Below, in pieces: positions 1 through 10,139 of a stretch of DNA of 64,000 nt. Within the stretch, counting starts at the first letter, position 1, and each line of letters begins with the position of its first letter. The position numbers were made by a program, and so were the translations under genes. The stretch is from positions 820,001 to 884,000 of the forward strand of contig JAEMWC010000230.1 in assembly GCA_016490735.1 (NCBI GenBank). Direction: 5' to 3'. The notes below the pieces were generated by a model. The model was given only the letters and a program-made list of their open reading frames with translations, ran no database searches and was not told the origin of the DNA. Origin of the DNA: Pachyseris speciosa (Eukaryota; Cnidaria; Anthozoa; Scleractinia; Pachyseridae).

Positions 1-182
1 TTTCTTTTCAGAAGTACAATCATTTAAGAAAAGGAGTGATAACAAGACAAAATGATACAACGTAAGAAGAGTACATCAAGCATTTCTTCCTCATTATCAA
101 GTGCAGGCAATGTTTAACTCGTGGATACACGCGAAGCGTAGCAACGAGTTAATGTAATCACTGTGTGTCACTCACTCACTAA
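1..182. other. intergenic, nothing recognised
   Basis: No coding region, RNA or repeat could be supported here. The last three bases (TAA, 180-182) are the left target-site duplication of the next element. Confidence 0.5.
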
Positions 183-488
183 GGCCCGTTTCAAACGTCA
201 TGCTGCTGCCGTGACGAACTCAATTAATCGAATTAAATTCGACTTAAGCACGACATTTGAAACCAAGTCGTGCTACTGTCGTGTCGAACTCAATTCATAC
301 ATTAACATTTTGGATTTGCTTCGTACAACGGCTGGTCAGTGTTTTGATTACGGCACCCGAAAATTCTGGGTACGAGATTGGGCAACAGCTTTTTATTCGA
401 CGGAATTAAATTGGACGTCTGAAACCAAGCCGTGCTAGAGTTGTGCGACATGTCGAACCAGCTCCCCCCGCGACTTTTGAAACGGGCC
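183..488. mobile_element. PIF/Harbinger-type MITE
   Basis: Ends are inverted repeats: GGCCCGTTTCAAA at the left and its complement TTTGAAACGGGCC at the right, each followed inward by GTC/GAC after one differing base. The element is bounded on both sides by TAA (180-182 and 489-491), a 3-bp target-site duplication typical of PIF/Harbinger elements. It is about 306 bp and has no transposase, so it would be non-autonomous. Inside, a motif resembling 'gaaaccaagtcgtgctac' recurs (about 259 and 421). Family assignment rests on the TSD length and terminus style. Confidence 0.75.
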
Positions 489-1139
489 TAAGGTGTAGAC
501 ACACTTCGTAATTGGTCGGCCCACGCTGGGGCGAGCCCACCCATCAGATCAGTCATTTTGTCGGCGCGGGGCCTTACGGGTAAAAAACCAAATGGCGGAA
601 ACTTGGGGGTCGAGTGGTCGCCCAGCTTTGGTTTACAGTATTGCGCGAAACGAAACGAAACAAAACAATTGGGAATCTACGAAACAAAAATAAAGCAAAT
701 AGATGACACGAGAAATTTGACCTCCAATCGAAGACTGTCCTCGCTAGATCGCTTGTTTCGCAAAATACCAATAGCGGTCGATTGGTAATCGACAAAACAA
801 GGCTCGCAAACTATTTTCATAACCGCCCTTCCTACGAAAATTATCTTGTTCGATAAAGCAAATACTGGCCTACAGATGACAGAAGAAACTTACCCTCCCT
901 TCGAAACTGTCCTCGCTAGATGCCTTGTTTCGCAAAATACCAATGGCGGTCGATTGGTAATCGACGAAATAAGGCTCGCAAACTATTTTTATAAGCGATG
1001 AAAACGTAAAGCTTGTGGGATGTGGATGGAGTGACAAGGATACTTCACAAATTAATGTGATCAAGTAAGCTGAAGCCACTCAAAAGGCACTAAGGCCACA
1101 AGGTAGCGGGCATTACCCTTAAATCTACCAAAGCAAGGA

Positions 1140-1224
1140 TTGAGCCCAAGCATTAGCAGCCATGGACAGCTGTTTCGGCCTTGTTAGGCCTCGTCAGCAT
1201 GACATAGCTAATGCTCAGGCTCAA
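1140..1224 (-). ncRNA. type I hammerhead ribozyme, copy 1
   Basis: Read on the minus strand the core is CTGACGA, then stem II GGCC-TAACAA-GGCC, then GAAA, a very short self-complementary stem III (ACAGCTGT) and the GTC cleavage triplet; cleavage is expected between 1165 and 1164. Stem I is long: the outer pair TTGAGCC/GGCTCAA and the inner pair GCATTAGC/GCTAATGC are perfect, with internal loops near CATG/CATG suited to loop-loop contacts. The tiny palindromic stem III suggests cleavage as a dimer across tandem monomers, known for retrozymes. Confidence 0.85.
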
Positions 1225-1393
1225 GTACCCACATATTAATAAAACAAGCAATGAAAACGTAAAGCTTGTGGGATGTGGCTGGAGTGACAAGGATACTTCA
1301 CAAATTAATATGATCAAGTAAGCTGAAGCCACTCAAAAGGCACTAAGGCCACAAGGTAGCGGGCATTACCCCTTAAATCTACCAAAGCAAGGA

Positions 1394-1478
1394 TTGAGCC
1401 CAAGCATTAGCAGCCATGGACAGCTGTTTCGGCCTTGTTAGGCCTCGTCAGCATGACATAGCTAAGGCTCAGGCTCAA
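1394..1478 (-). ncRNA. type I hammerhead ribozyme, copy 2
   Basis: Same core as copy 1, exactly one 254-bp unit further on. Only stem I differs: a T-to-G change gives 'gctaaggctc' on the plus strand and breaks one pair of the GCATTAGC helix. All core nucleotides are intact, so activity is still plausible. Confidence 0.8.
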
Positions 1479-1761
1479 GTACTCACATATTAATAAAACA
1501 AGCAATGAAAACGTAAAGCTTGTGGGATGTGGCTGGAGTGACAAGGATACTTCACAAATTAATGTGATCAAGAAAGCTGAAACCACTCAAAAGGCACTAA
1601 GAGGTAGATTTAAGGGGTAATGCCCGCTACCTTGTGGCCTTAGTGCCTTTTGAGTGGCTTCAGCTTACTTGATCACATTAATTTGTGAAGTATCCTTGTC
1701 ACTCCAGCCACATCCCACAAGCTTTACGTTTTCATTGCTTGTTTTATTAATATGTGGGTAC

Positions 1762-1846
1762 TTGAGCCTGAGCATTAGCTATGTCATGCTGACGAGGCCT
1801 AACAAGGCCGAAACAGCTGTCCATGGCTGCTAATGCTTGGGCTCAA
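1762..1846 (+). ncRNA. type I hammerhead ribozyme, copy 3 (inverted)
   Basis: The same ribozyme on the plus strand, in the inverted monomer: CTGACGA core, stem II GGCC/GGCC, GAAA, stem III ACAGCTGT, GTC cleavage triplet with the cut after 1821. Stem I pairs TTGAGCC with GGCTCAA and GCATTAGC with GCTAATGC without mismatch. Confidence 0.85.
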
Positions 1847-2137
1847 TCCTTGCTTTGGTAGATTTAAGGGGTAATGCCCGCTACCTTGTGGCCTTAGTGC
1901 CTTTTGAGTGGCTTCAGCTTACTTGATCACATTAATTTGTGAAGTATCCTTATTTTTATAAGCGCCCTGCCTCTACATATTATCTTGCTCAATAAAGCAA
2001 ATACTGGCTAACAGATGACATGAATATTTTACACTCTTTGAAATATAATTTGTTAGATAACCATTTGCCTTGCTTTCATACTGTATTTCCCAAGATGTTT
2101 TAAGTATTACCAACACGATGACCAACAAAACAATCTC

Positions 2138-2176
2138 TTTTAATCAATCAATTAATTAATTAATTAATTAATTAAT
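2138..2176. repeat. (AATT/TAAT)n microsatellite
   Basis: A simple tetranucleotide tract built of repeated 'aatt' units lies in the interior of the foldback element. Confidence 0.8.
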
Positions 2177-2301
2177 CTCTTTTAGTTGCAACTCAGCCCG
2201 GATCTTTTCATTACATTTAAATCGAACTGTATTTTCTCTAGGGAATAAGCATTCCTCGTATCATCCAGAGCCAAAAAACTTTCCATTGACGTCCGCTGCA
2301 G

Positions 2302-2534
2302 GGGTCCGTTTCTCGAAAGTCCCGGTAACTTATTTATAGTAACGGGCACGAAAACCATATTTTGAAATCAAAGTCTTGATTAAAGGAGGATGTGTTTTGA
2401 CCTCTAATGAAGTCCATTTTGTTTCTTTAGCTGATAACGTAACTTCATAACTTTCAAAACTTTTCAAACTCCCATCTGGAACGGAAAACAAAAAACAGTT
2501 TAACGGGTGGCTGGGAGCTTCGAGAAACAGGCCC
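2302..2534. mobile_element. small TIR element (MITE), 233 bp
   Basis: The left end GGGTCCGTTTCTCGAAAG matches the complement of the right end CTTCGAGAAACAGGCCC with few differences. It is bounded by CAG on both sides (2299-2301 and 2535-2537), a possible 3-bp duplication. No coding capacity. The terminus resembles Harbinger-like MITEs, but the class is inferred. Confidence 0.6.
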
Positions 2535-3196
2535 CAGGTTCGCTCTTCTCTTCATGGGAGCCTTCAATCTTATTATTTATAGGAATCAAAACCTTAATCG
2601 CCTCTCCTTGTTTGTGTTTATGCCCGGGTCAGCGAGAAAGGAACATGTACCAATCATCATTATCCGAAAAGGAATAACAGAGGGATGCTTGTCATTTCGG
2701 AGCATTTTGTATTTATCAATCTACTTTAAAAGGCCCCCAATTTGTTTCGCAAAATACCAATAGCGGGTCGATTGGTAATCGAAGAAACAAGGTTCAAATG
2801 AGTTATTTGATTTAGGACGGAAGTTGACTGGGTTTTAAAAAATTAACATTAACGGAGACATAAAAATACAACGCTTGCGAACCTTGTTTCGTCGATTACC
2901 AATCGACCGCTATTGGTATTTTGCGAAACAAGGCATCTAGCGAGGACAGTTTTCGAAGGGAGGGCAAATTTATGCTGTCATATGTAAGCCAGTATTTGTT
3001 TTATCGAACAAGATAATTTTCGAAGGAAGGGCGCTTATGAAAATAGTTTCCGAGCCTTGGTTTCGTCGATTACCAATCGACCGCTATTTCTATTTTGCGA
3101 AACAAGGCATCTAGCGAGGACAGTGTTCAAAGGGATGTCAAATTTCTCGTGTCGTCTATTTGCTTTTTTTTGATTCGTCCGTTTCGCGGAATACCG

Positions 3197-3640
3197 TAAG
3201 CCTGGCCATTCCAAATACGTGACTGTCAAAAGACGAAAGAAAAGTGTTAACTGAAAAGGGTTTTCGTCTGCGTCATAGTCTGCGTCATTACTTAATCTAT
3301 TCACTTTTCTTTTCCTGTAATAGAAGTGTTGAAATTGCGAAATTTTGTCTTTCTTTTGGCAAGTAGGAATCTCGAAGAAGCAGAATAACGCTCGCATAGA
3401 AAATTGGGCAACCAAATAACTAGCATATGATACAACATTCAGACAAGTCATATATGACCCTCAGTAATTTGTTGTTACCTCGAACGTTAGCAGGCTTCTA
3501 TTTCCCCTGACGATGTAGAGTATCAGAAAGACGGCTGCTTTTTGGTGCTTCTATGCCCGACAGCCACAATCGATATTTAAAATTTATTCACTGCTAGGCA
3601 TGGAATCCGTCACTGAATTGCATCTTGAACCGTTTTTTTC
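3197..3640. other. intergenic, no gene supported
   Basis: A 138-codon minus-strand frame (3035-3451) runs through here, but it overlaps the foldback arm and shows no recognisable domain. Nothing else was seen. Confidence 0.4.
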
Positions 3641-3993
3641 TGCGATTGCCTATAAAGAAGATATATAGCTTATATATCCGGAAGCGTTTGCAAAGTCAAT
3701 AAGCCAGCTTATCTCTACCATTCAAGGATGTCTTTTAACAGGTTGAACAACAAGAGACTACCTTCAGCTTTTACAGTATTTACATGCCATTGAATATGGT
3801 CAGTGTTCTGTATTTACCATCCATTTTATTTCTGTGTCCACGGCACGTTTTACTAAATTCGTAACTCCTTTACACTGTTTCTTCCGGCAGCTTAAAACAT
3901 TCAAATCGGCTCGTTTACCCGACTCAATTTTAGAACAGCTATTTACAGCGAAGAATAAACATTATTAACCTCTTGTAAGAACTTATCATCAAA

Positions 3994-5124
3994 TCATACT
4001 TCTTGTAGTGTAATACTTTCAGTCTTGTTATGTGCCTCGTTTGTTTGAGGTACTTTAAATGCTACTAGTTCTTTATTACTCTCTTGATCTTTATCAGGTA
4101 AAACTTTCTTCGTTTTACAGGACGGCATGCATTTTTTGAGGGAAAACGAAAGTAACTCTTTCAAAGCATGACGAAAGTTCGAACTAAATGTAAACAAAAT
4201 TACAGGGTTCATGACAGTACTTAACATGGGAAAGACATAATAAGAGAAACCCAATATTAACTTACACTTATCTCTCATAAAAAGCTCAGGGAAAATGATT
4301 TTGAGTATTAAATAAATGCAAAAAAGGAACCAACAAACGATGAAGGCTACAAGGATCGATCTGAATATTTTCATGACGTTGTGATTGTCGCGATTTCTTT
4401 TGTGTTCAGCGCTGCTACCTTCCGCACCATATCTTGCTTTAAGCCTTCTTTTCAAAACACGCATTATGCGCGAGTAAAGAATGATAATTGTAATTAATAT
4501 TCCAATAAGCATAAACAAGCAAAAGGCATAGTATACTGCAATTGAAGACGTGTTCAGTGCTAATATGCAAAATGTTTCGTGGCCAATGCTTTCTACTTTA
4601 GAATAGTACATTGTTGGTAAACAACAACCAATCGCGAGTATCCATGTTGAGAGCAGAAAAGCCCCTCTTATTTTCTTTGTTAACCGAGTGGCTTTGAGAG
4701 GAAAAACAGTTGCAATGTACCTGTCAACGGCAATCAAAAGTAGGCTTAGGAGGGAAACCGAGTGAGATACATTTCTCACAAAAACTCCTGCTTGGCACCC
4801 AATCGTGGCCAGAGGACCTTGTATTAGACTGCCTCGGTTTGTAATTATCTCGTCCGTGAGGTACAGTGGCCATGTTGTGAGACTACAAATAAAATCAGAA
4901 ATTGCCATGTTGACGTAGTAGAAGTTGGTGCTTGTTCTGAGGCTGGGAATTTTTACTACCGTGACAAACACGAGGATGTTGCCAATAACAGCCGCCAGGC
5001 TGAGTAGAGCCATGGCTGATGTGAAGAATAAAGAAACTGCATAACGCCTCGATACGTCCTCAATGGAACTGGTGTTGGCGGAGTTTTCCATTGCTTTGGT
5101 TTCTAGTGCCGTTTTAAAAATCAA
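3994..5124 (-). CDS. class A (rhodopsin-like) GPCR 1
   Basis: A complete single-exon seven-transmembrane receptor of 376 residues. Visible marks: GN in TM1 (48-49), NMAISD in TM2 (D77), the extracellular cysteine pair C100 and C176, DRY at 124-126 followed by IATVFPL, a basic third loop (about 211-246), CW in TM6 (254-255) without the usual following proline, and NPVILF in TM7 (296-301) in place of NPxxY. The tail has KKCMPSC, likely palmitoylated. The N-terminus has N-glycosylation sites (NTSS). Met12 (MENSANTSS) aligns better with the paralogue at 52314 and may be the true start (5091). A 3' splice site TTTACGCAG on the minus strand (exon edge 5173) suggests a 5' UTR intron. The style recalls cnidarian neuropeptide-type receptors, but the ligand cannot be told. 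Confidence 0.93.
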   Translation of the reverse strand: MIFKTALETKAMENSANTSSIEDVSRRYAVSLFFTSAMALLSLAAVIGNILVFVTVVKIPSLRTSTNFYYVNMAISDFICSLTTWPLYLTDEIITNRGSLIQGPLATIGCQAGVFVRNVSHSVSLLSLLLIAVDRYIATVFPLKATRLTKKIRGAFLLSTWILAIGCCLPTMYYSKVESIGHETFCILALNTSSIAVYYAFCLFMLIGILITIIILYSRIMRVLKRRLKARYGAEGSSAEHKRNRDNHNVMKIFRSILVAFIVCWFLFCIYLILKIIFPELFMRDKCKLILGFSYYVFPMLSTVMNPVILFTFSSNFRHALKELLSFSLKKCMPSCKTKKVLPDKDQESNKELVAFKVPQTNEAHNKTESITLQEV

Positions 5125-5834
5125 ATAAAACGAACCAGATTTATGCTGTAATCAGTCTTGGCTTGGACTTGAGCTGCGTAAACAAAGATAACAAGTGTTT
5201 TCATGCTTTTATTTTGTCACGAACTGTGGAAATGAGGATTCTTGCCTATCTCCTCACCTAAGTAAGTTTACAGGTCTATATTTCATTCTATTTCTTTTCT
5301 TCTGAGAACCATTTGACTGAGCAGAGTAGTAAGTAGAGTATTGTAAAACCCCACTAACATCGTTGAAACCGACTAACACGAACTTGGAGAAAAACGAAGA
5401 TATGTTTGTTCAGAAAATATATCTGAAAACTACTGGTGTCTTTGGTTTTCGCATTTTAAACACCTAATTACTGACATTAGGACACTAAAGCAGATTGCAG
5501 CGCATTACAATTATTCATAATCTGTATGGATTTTTGCATTACTGCTTACTCATGATCAGTTGCTTGAAAACCACTGAAGAACTTTTTCTTAATAGCCAGG
5601 GTTACCTTTATTATACTTACGAACTTTATCTCGGAGCTGAGCCTGCAGATAAGCAAGGGGAATCAATATTAGTCAAGGAAACTATTCGTTGGGTTTTTGA
5701 AAGCTATATCGAGTAAAACGTGACCGAAGCGATCATATTAATTTAATTTATTTATTTTGTTCACGTTTTCGTGCTCAGTGTTTGTTGGGACTACACGTGA
5801 AAATATAACTCTTTAAAGGATAACGAGTCTTAAG

Positions 5835-5998
5835 CTAAAACGTTCGAAACGTCAGCTAATCGAATCCCTGTACGGTGGTCAATTTACATTATCAAGTCCG
5901 TTGATAAACCAAATTTTCGTGTTTCACACCCCCACCGACGCATGGGGCAGCACCACAGTTTCTTTAGAAACTAACCCCCTTTATTCATTTGTTAAACA
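5835..5998 (+). mobile_element. Penelope-like element terminus fragment
   Basis: It contains CGAAACGTCAGCTAAT and 'tgtacggtggtcaattta', shared with the ends at 12180-12260 and 18870-18930, then 'gttgataaaccaaattttcg' shared with 18963-18982. The order, 3' end followed by the start of another unit, looks like a Penelope pseudo-LTR junction. The paralogous segment near 23150-23190 lacks it, giving an empty site. The GAAACGTC half of a hammerhead is kept; the CTGATGA half is absent. Confidence 0.65.
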
Positions 5999-8900
5999 AT
6001 AGTTAGTTGAATTGGCTACTAGTCTTGATGGAGTTTTAAGTTAAAATTGTTCAATTCCCCCATCAATAATCCTATGTTACACTATGTTTTCTTTAAAAAA
6101 CTGTATGCAAAAATCCGCGAGAAATTTCAACTCTTCTCCAGAACTTGTCCAGCATTAGAGTCCCCGAAACTGCAACACGTACTTCATTTTCTGAAGGACT
6201 GAAGCATCTGAGGGAATCTCTATTCAACAAAGCTCATCCACAATAACATTTTCATTATATTTAAATAGAACTTGCAGTGTATAGTACATATCGGGTTAAG
6301 AATCACAAATAACAGTTTTGTTACCTGTAAAGGTGCTACGGTCAGTAGATAGTGAAAAATAGTGTCCAACAATCTCAAATGTAACGGAAACGTGTAGCGG
6401 GGTCTGACCTATAAATTGACCAGCTGACGTTTGAAGACGTCTTTCCGTTTATCATGACTGCTATCTCCAAAATTTGCAATTATAATCAATGGAGCAATTG
6501 GGTAATTTTAAAAGGTAAACAAGATAATGTATATTTGTGCATGATAATAAAATATTGGCCTTACTGAAAATCATAACAGTTATCACAGACTTAACCCAAA
6601 ATCTAGAACGTCAATCTTGCATCTTACCTGCAAGCTGACCAATTTGGACACGCTAGACCTGCCCAAAGGAGTTTTGTTAAAGAATATAATCCCTCCAGAA
6701 ACTCACAAAGGTATCTTCACAAACAAACAGGTGACAATACAATCTCGACACTTTTACTTCAATGGCTTTACGACTTCAAAACAAGGTACAAAGAGAAGAT
6801 AGGAAATTGTCTTGGTCTTTGCATTTCGAATGAATTAATATGTGATTCTAGCCTGCAGTCTCGGTGGCATAATTGTAAGCACAACGTATCGACCCGTAGT
6901 TAGCTTCGAACCTTTTGGGTCAACGTTATCTCTTTAGAAATAAACAGATAATCGAACATATCCCTCGGAATAAAAATTGCTGTTCCTTTTTGCAGAGAGA
7001 AATTTACAGTGATTATTCCAAGACAAAGATAAATGATTTTTCCTTATTTTGTTTTAGTTCCACTGCCACGAAAAAGATCTTCCCAACAATTACGTCTAAT
7101 AGTTTAAACTGTTGGGATAAGTATAACTAATGTTGCCTTTTTACCATCGAGAATCACCTGCCATTGACATTGAATAATGTACTCCTTTTAAACACGATTT
7201 TTCTGGCAGGCTTCTTACGTCCCAGTCGACCAACGATTGTACCTGGCACTAAACATCCCACGCCTTTTCAGGTGGTACGTGCTATTTGTACCCAGCCTGT
7301 TTTGTAAAAGTCAATTTGAAATAAATTATTGAACAAAATAACTCCTCTTTAACGACTGCTACACTCATAATTTGCAATTGTAATGCCAATGTGCGTCAAT
7401 TTCAAGGGCTGAAATAAGATATTTGCATGCACATGATTATAACATTTTGTTCCGCCAGAAGATCTCCCGGCCCTAGCCCAAACCCCTGAGCAGAAGTTAA
7501 GGGATGAAACGTCCAAAAATTGACTTTTGGCTATGAAATAACACCCAACATTGGCACTAAATAATTTTACCATTTTGCGATAGGTAAATATCACCTTGGG
7601 TTGACGCTAAATGAAAAGGACAGCCGCTTGTCCCCTGGCAGTTTTCTCACGCCAGACTTTGCAATTAAGTTGTGCCATCAACATAGATTTCGACAAGTCA
7701 CGTACCGTATTTTCTGGCTGTACGTACTGCTTGTCTACAGCGTTCATGGAAAAGTAATTTTGAAAAAAAAAAAAAAAACGTTGCGAAACAATATAACAGT
7801 GGTTTAATGTTCACACCTTCAAGAAGGGGAAAGAGCATCCGTTCGCAACAGATGACAGTAGATTTATAGTAAACGTTGATGTTATATTTGCATTAGGAAT
7901 CGACGCTATATTGATAAGGTAGTTTGTGGACAGATTTTCTTGCATTGGTCATCGCCGTAACAGTGCAGGCCTGTACTGTAATACCTACTTTGTTCCATCG
8001 ATTTGCTCTCCATTTCACAGTTGTCAACCACTTGTTTGAGTCCTTTTAATAATTGTAGAAAATCTTTCTTTAAACCAATTCTATCAGGTTTTTAATTTTA
8101 GTTTTCGAAATTGAAGTATCTAATTTTTCATTGTGTTCTTTCTCCTTTTAGAATTCTCGTCTTCTTACGATCTTGCATTGCGAAAAAGAAAAGGTGAGGA
8201 AACAAAAGTGCTGACATTAAATCCGCCTTAAAATGTATCCACTATTATGACTTATAGCGTTTTTACATGAGAACTTTCATGACCTTGCTTATTTGTAAGC
8301 CGATTTCGAATGGAACTACATGAAACAGACATTTGTATATACTTGTTTAATGCTTTGGATTACTTTTTATACGGCGTATGCACGTTACGTCATCACCACC
8401 ATGTTGGTGTACCGTGAACCGTGATTCATTCGAATCACTGGAGACTGATTGAATACCCTCTATAAAACAGGCGCCAAAATACGCGCTATTAGCCATTTCG
8501 GAAAATACCATAATACTCATTCTTTGTCCACCCAAATTTCGCATAAGCATTATTTTTGTTTTCTCTTGGGACCATGTAAGTCCCAAGAGAAACTGAAAAC
8601 AACGCTTATGCAAAATTTGGGTGGACAAACAAAGAGTATTATGGTATTTTCCGAAATGGCCTATAGAAAGGACACGCGGACTAAGGACGAAACACATTCT
8701 TGGATTCATTGCAAAAATTTATCTTAACGAAACTAATTGCTATTTCTTACATAACAGCGGTGAAAAACTCAAAAGGCAAGCATTAATGTAAATTATTCTT
8801 ATCAGTCACGGCAACACTAGGATCAGATAGGCGATTTTCAAAGAATTATAAAGTCCAATCAATGTATAAAGCCGGAGAGCTGGAGATATGATTTTATTTT

Positions 8901-9180
8901 CGTGGTTTACGCTCAGTTTTATAGGGCACTCTTGTAAGATGTAACATAAATGACAAAATGACCAACGGAGGCAACCAGATCACAAAGAGAAAAAAGATCA
9001 AGTTTGATCGACATCTAATCACTTGCTAAAGTCTCTATCTGCGGCATTGTAATCGGCAATAGAGTTAGCTAACTCCGGTGACAAAGTAGCGATAATGAGA
9101 CTGTCGGCACCGCTGATCTACGGATCTTCGAATTGGTGAAAGAATATCGTACTGAGTCACTGAGTTTTGTACCGTAACAG
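5999..9180. other. non-coding, duplicated spacer
   Basis: Only short unconvincing frames occur. Most of 5999-7850 matches the second duplication copy. A run of 16 A lies at about 7762. A hairpin MITE lies at 8490-8662. From 8700 to 9180 nothing was recognised. Confidence 0.5.
8490..8662. mobile_element. hairpin MITE
   Basis: A near-perfect palindrome: GCCATTTCGGAAAATACCAT at the left pairs with the complement at the right, through 'ctttgtccacccaaattt', to a small centre around GGGACCATGTAAGTCCC. The two overlapping open frames (8347-8709 minus and 8449-8727 plus) are products of this symmetry. Target-site duplication unclear. Confidence 0.75.
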
Positions 9181-9189
9181 GAATCTCAA

Positions 9190-9540
9190 TCTGGGTAACA
9201 AGGGCCGCCTTTCCCAGGGGTCGCTCGGGGCTTCCTGCTGCTTTGCAGGTGTCGAACCTGCTTTATGGTGTTTGGACGAGAGCCGCAGGAGGATACAGAG
9301 GTGGACACATAAAGTGTAGAACCTTTACGAGGCTAGTAGACGGACAATCTGCATTAGTGCATATCCACAACTGGTCTTCCGGTCTGTTTAGGTGGGGTAT
9401 GATTGTACGAGCAGTCGCGAGGGCTGTTTGAGCATGGCGCAACGACGTGCTGGGATCATCTGTCCACATGATGGATTCTTCAGATTCAGGAACACCAACG
9501 GCGTTGTCATGTAGTGCAAGCAATTATTATATACAACGAC
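9190..9540 (-). pseudogene. LTR-retrotransposon RNase H-region fragment
   Basis: The minus-strand frame 9263-9523 encodes VGVPESEESIMWTDDPSTSL, then AQTALATARTIIPHLNRPED and QLWICTNAD. This matches the connection between reverse transcriptase and RNase H in anthozoan LTR retrotransposon polyproteins, where the first RNase H aspartate normally stands in a 'TDG/TDA' context; here it is TNA. The fragment has no flanking RT or integrase and is a dead remnant. Family recognition is from memory of the motif pattern. Confidence 0.55.
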
Positions 9541-10139
9541 CTTCAAATCAGAAGTGAATTGATTTAAGTTATAATCCCTTGGAAATGTCGCTTTATTTCC
9601 TTTTATTCATCTTGAAACGTATAGCCAGCACGAGGATCCTTACTTTAGATAGTTTTGTAAAGCTTTAAAAGAAAAAACTACCCGAAAGATCTTCATAGAC
9701 TTTTGCTGCACAAGTATTATACATAATTAAGTTTGAACATTTTTTACTCGTATTAGAAAGGAAAAATAGAATTCATAATTGATCTCATGGTTTTCAAACT
9801 TAGTACATATAGGCAAACTAAAATATATAGATGTAGCCAAGCCTAAAAGCGGAGCTCCACGATTATTATAATTTTTTTTACTGGTATTAAGCAAATTCGC
9901 ATGGCTTTCCTTGCGCCAATATTTTATGTTCAGAGCAGCCAACAAGAATTGACCGCGGTTCAAAAACCTCAAAACATTGAAACATTACAAGAAAACAATA
10001 CACGACGCGTATGTTTGTTCGAAAACAAATTTAACAATCAAAAAACGATCAAACATTTTCATTCAACATCGTGTTTGACCTTTTAGCCACCTCTCTCAAC
10101 ATTGCATTTATTCTTTAACTTCTTTTTTACGGACATTTT
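9540..10139. other. intergenic, weak ancient repeat
   Basis: About 9690-9760 resembles 41785-41850 (shared 'ttcatag.cttttgct' and 'ttaagtttga.cattt'), suggesting older duplication beyond the obvious one. No gene was seen. Confidence 0.4.

Larger units (their letters stand above)
998..1950. mobile_element. metazoan retrozyme, 254-bp monomers with hammerhead ribozymes
   Basis: A unit of 253-254 bp is repeated head to tail (units starting near 998, 1251 and 1505, the third partial), then turns round at about 1602-1640 and continues as an inverted copy to 1950. Each full unit encodes a type I hammerhead ribozyme: minus strand in the direct copies, plus strand in the inverted one. The insertion is flanked by a perfect 14-bp duplication TATTTTTATAAGCG at 984-997 and 1951-1964, so it arrived as one piece, splitting a foldback sub-repeat. 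Tandem units of a few hundred bp with type I hammerheads and TSDs match the non-autonomous retroelements called metazoan retrozymes. The inverted arrangement is unusual. No protein is encoded, as expected for the class. Confidence 0.85.
635..3196. mobile_element. foldback element with sub-repeated inverted arms
   Basis: The left end (CAGTATTGCGCGAAACG) reappears in inverted form at the right end (3180-3196). Each arm is made of units carrying the imperfect palindrome ACCAATAGCGGTCGATTGGT: direct copies near 767, 939 and 2757 (the last partial) and inverted copies near 2898 and 3072. The units also share 'aagcaaatactggc' and 'tgtcctcgctaga'. The right arm spans about 2876-3196; the left arm about 635-2010, interrupted by the retrozyme at 998-1950. 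The middle, 2010-2870, holds a small MITE and no transposase. Long, internally repetitive inverted arms are the hallmark of foldback transposons; no clear target-site duplication was found. Confidence 0.65.
3645..7345. repeat. segmental duplication, copy 1 (with GPCR1)
   Basis: This whole stretch is collinear with about 20733-24665. Non-coding parts look roughly 85 percent similar with many small indels (judged by eye). Copy 1 alone carries a Penelope-like terminus at about 5835-5998, and copy 2 alone carries a 190-bp inverted-repeat element at about 21097-21288, so each marks an empty site for the other. Matching sequence continues past 7345 (7345-7505 matches 26153-26325; 7506-7850 matches 31786-32112). 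Confidence 0.85.

Noticed and set aside
3035..3451. 138-codon minus-strand frame
   Set aside because: Half lies in the foldback arm, and no domain or conserved block is visible.
8347..8727. Two overlapping open frames of 92-120 codons on opposite strands
   Set aside because: They are the two sides of the palindromic MITE and encode similar peptides because of the symmetry.
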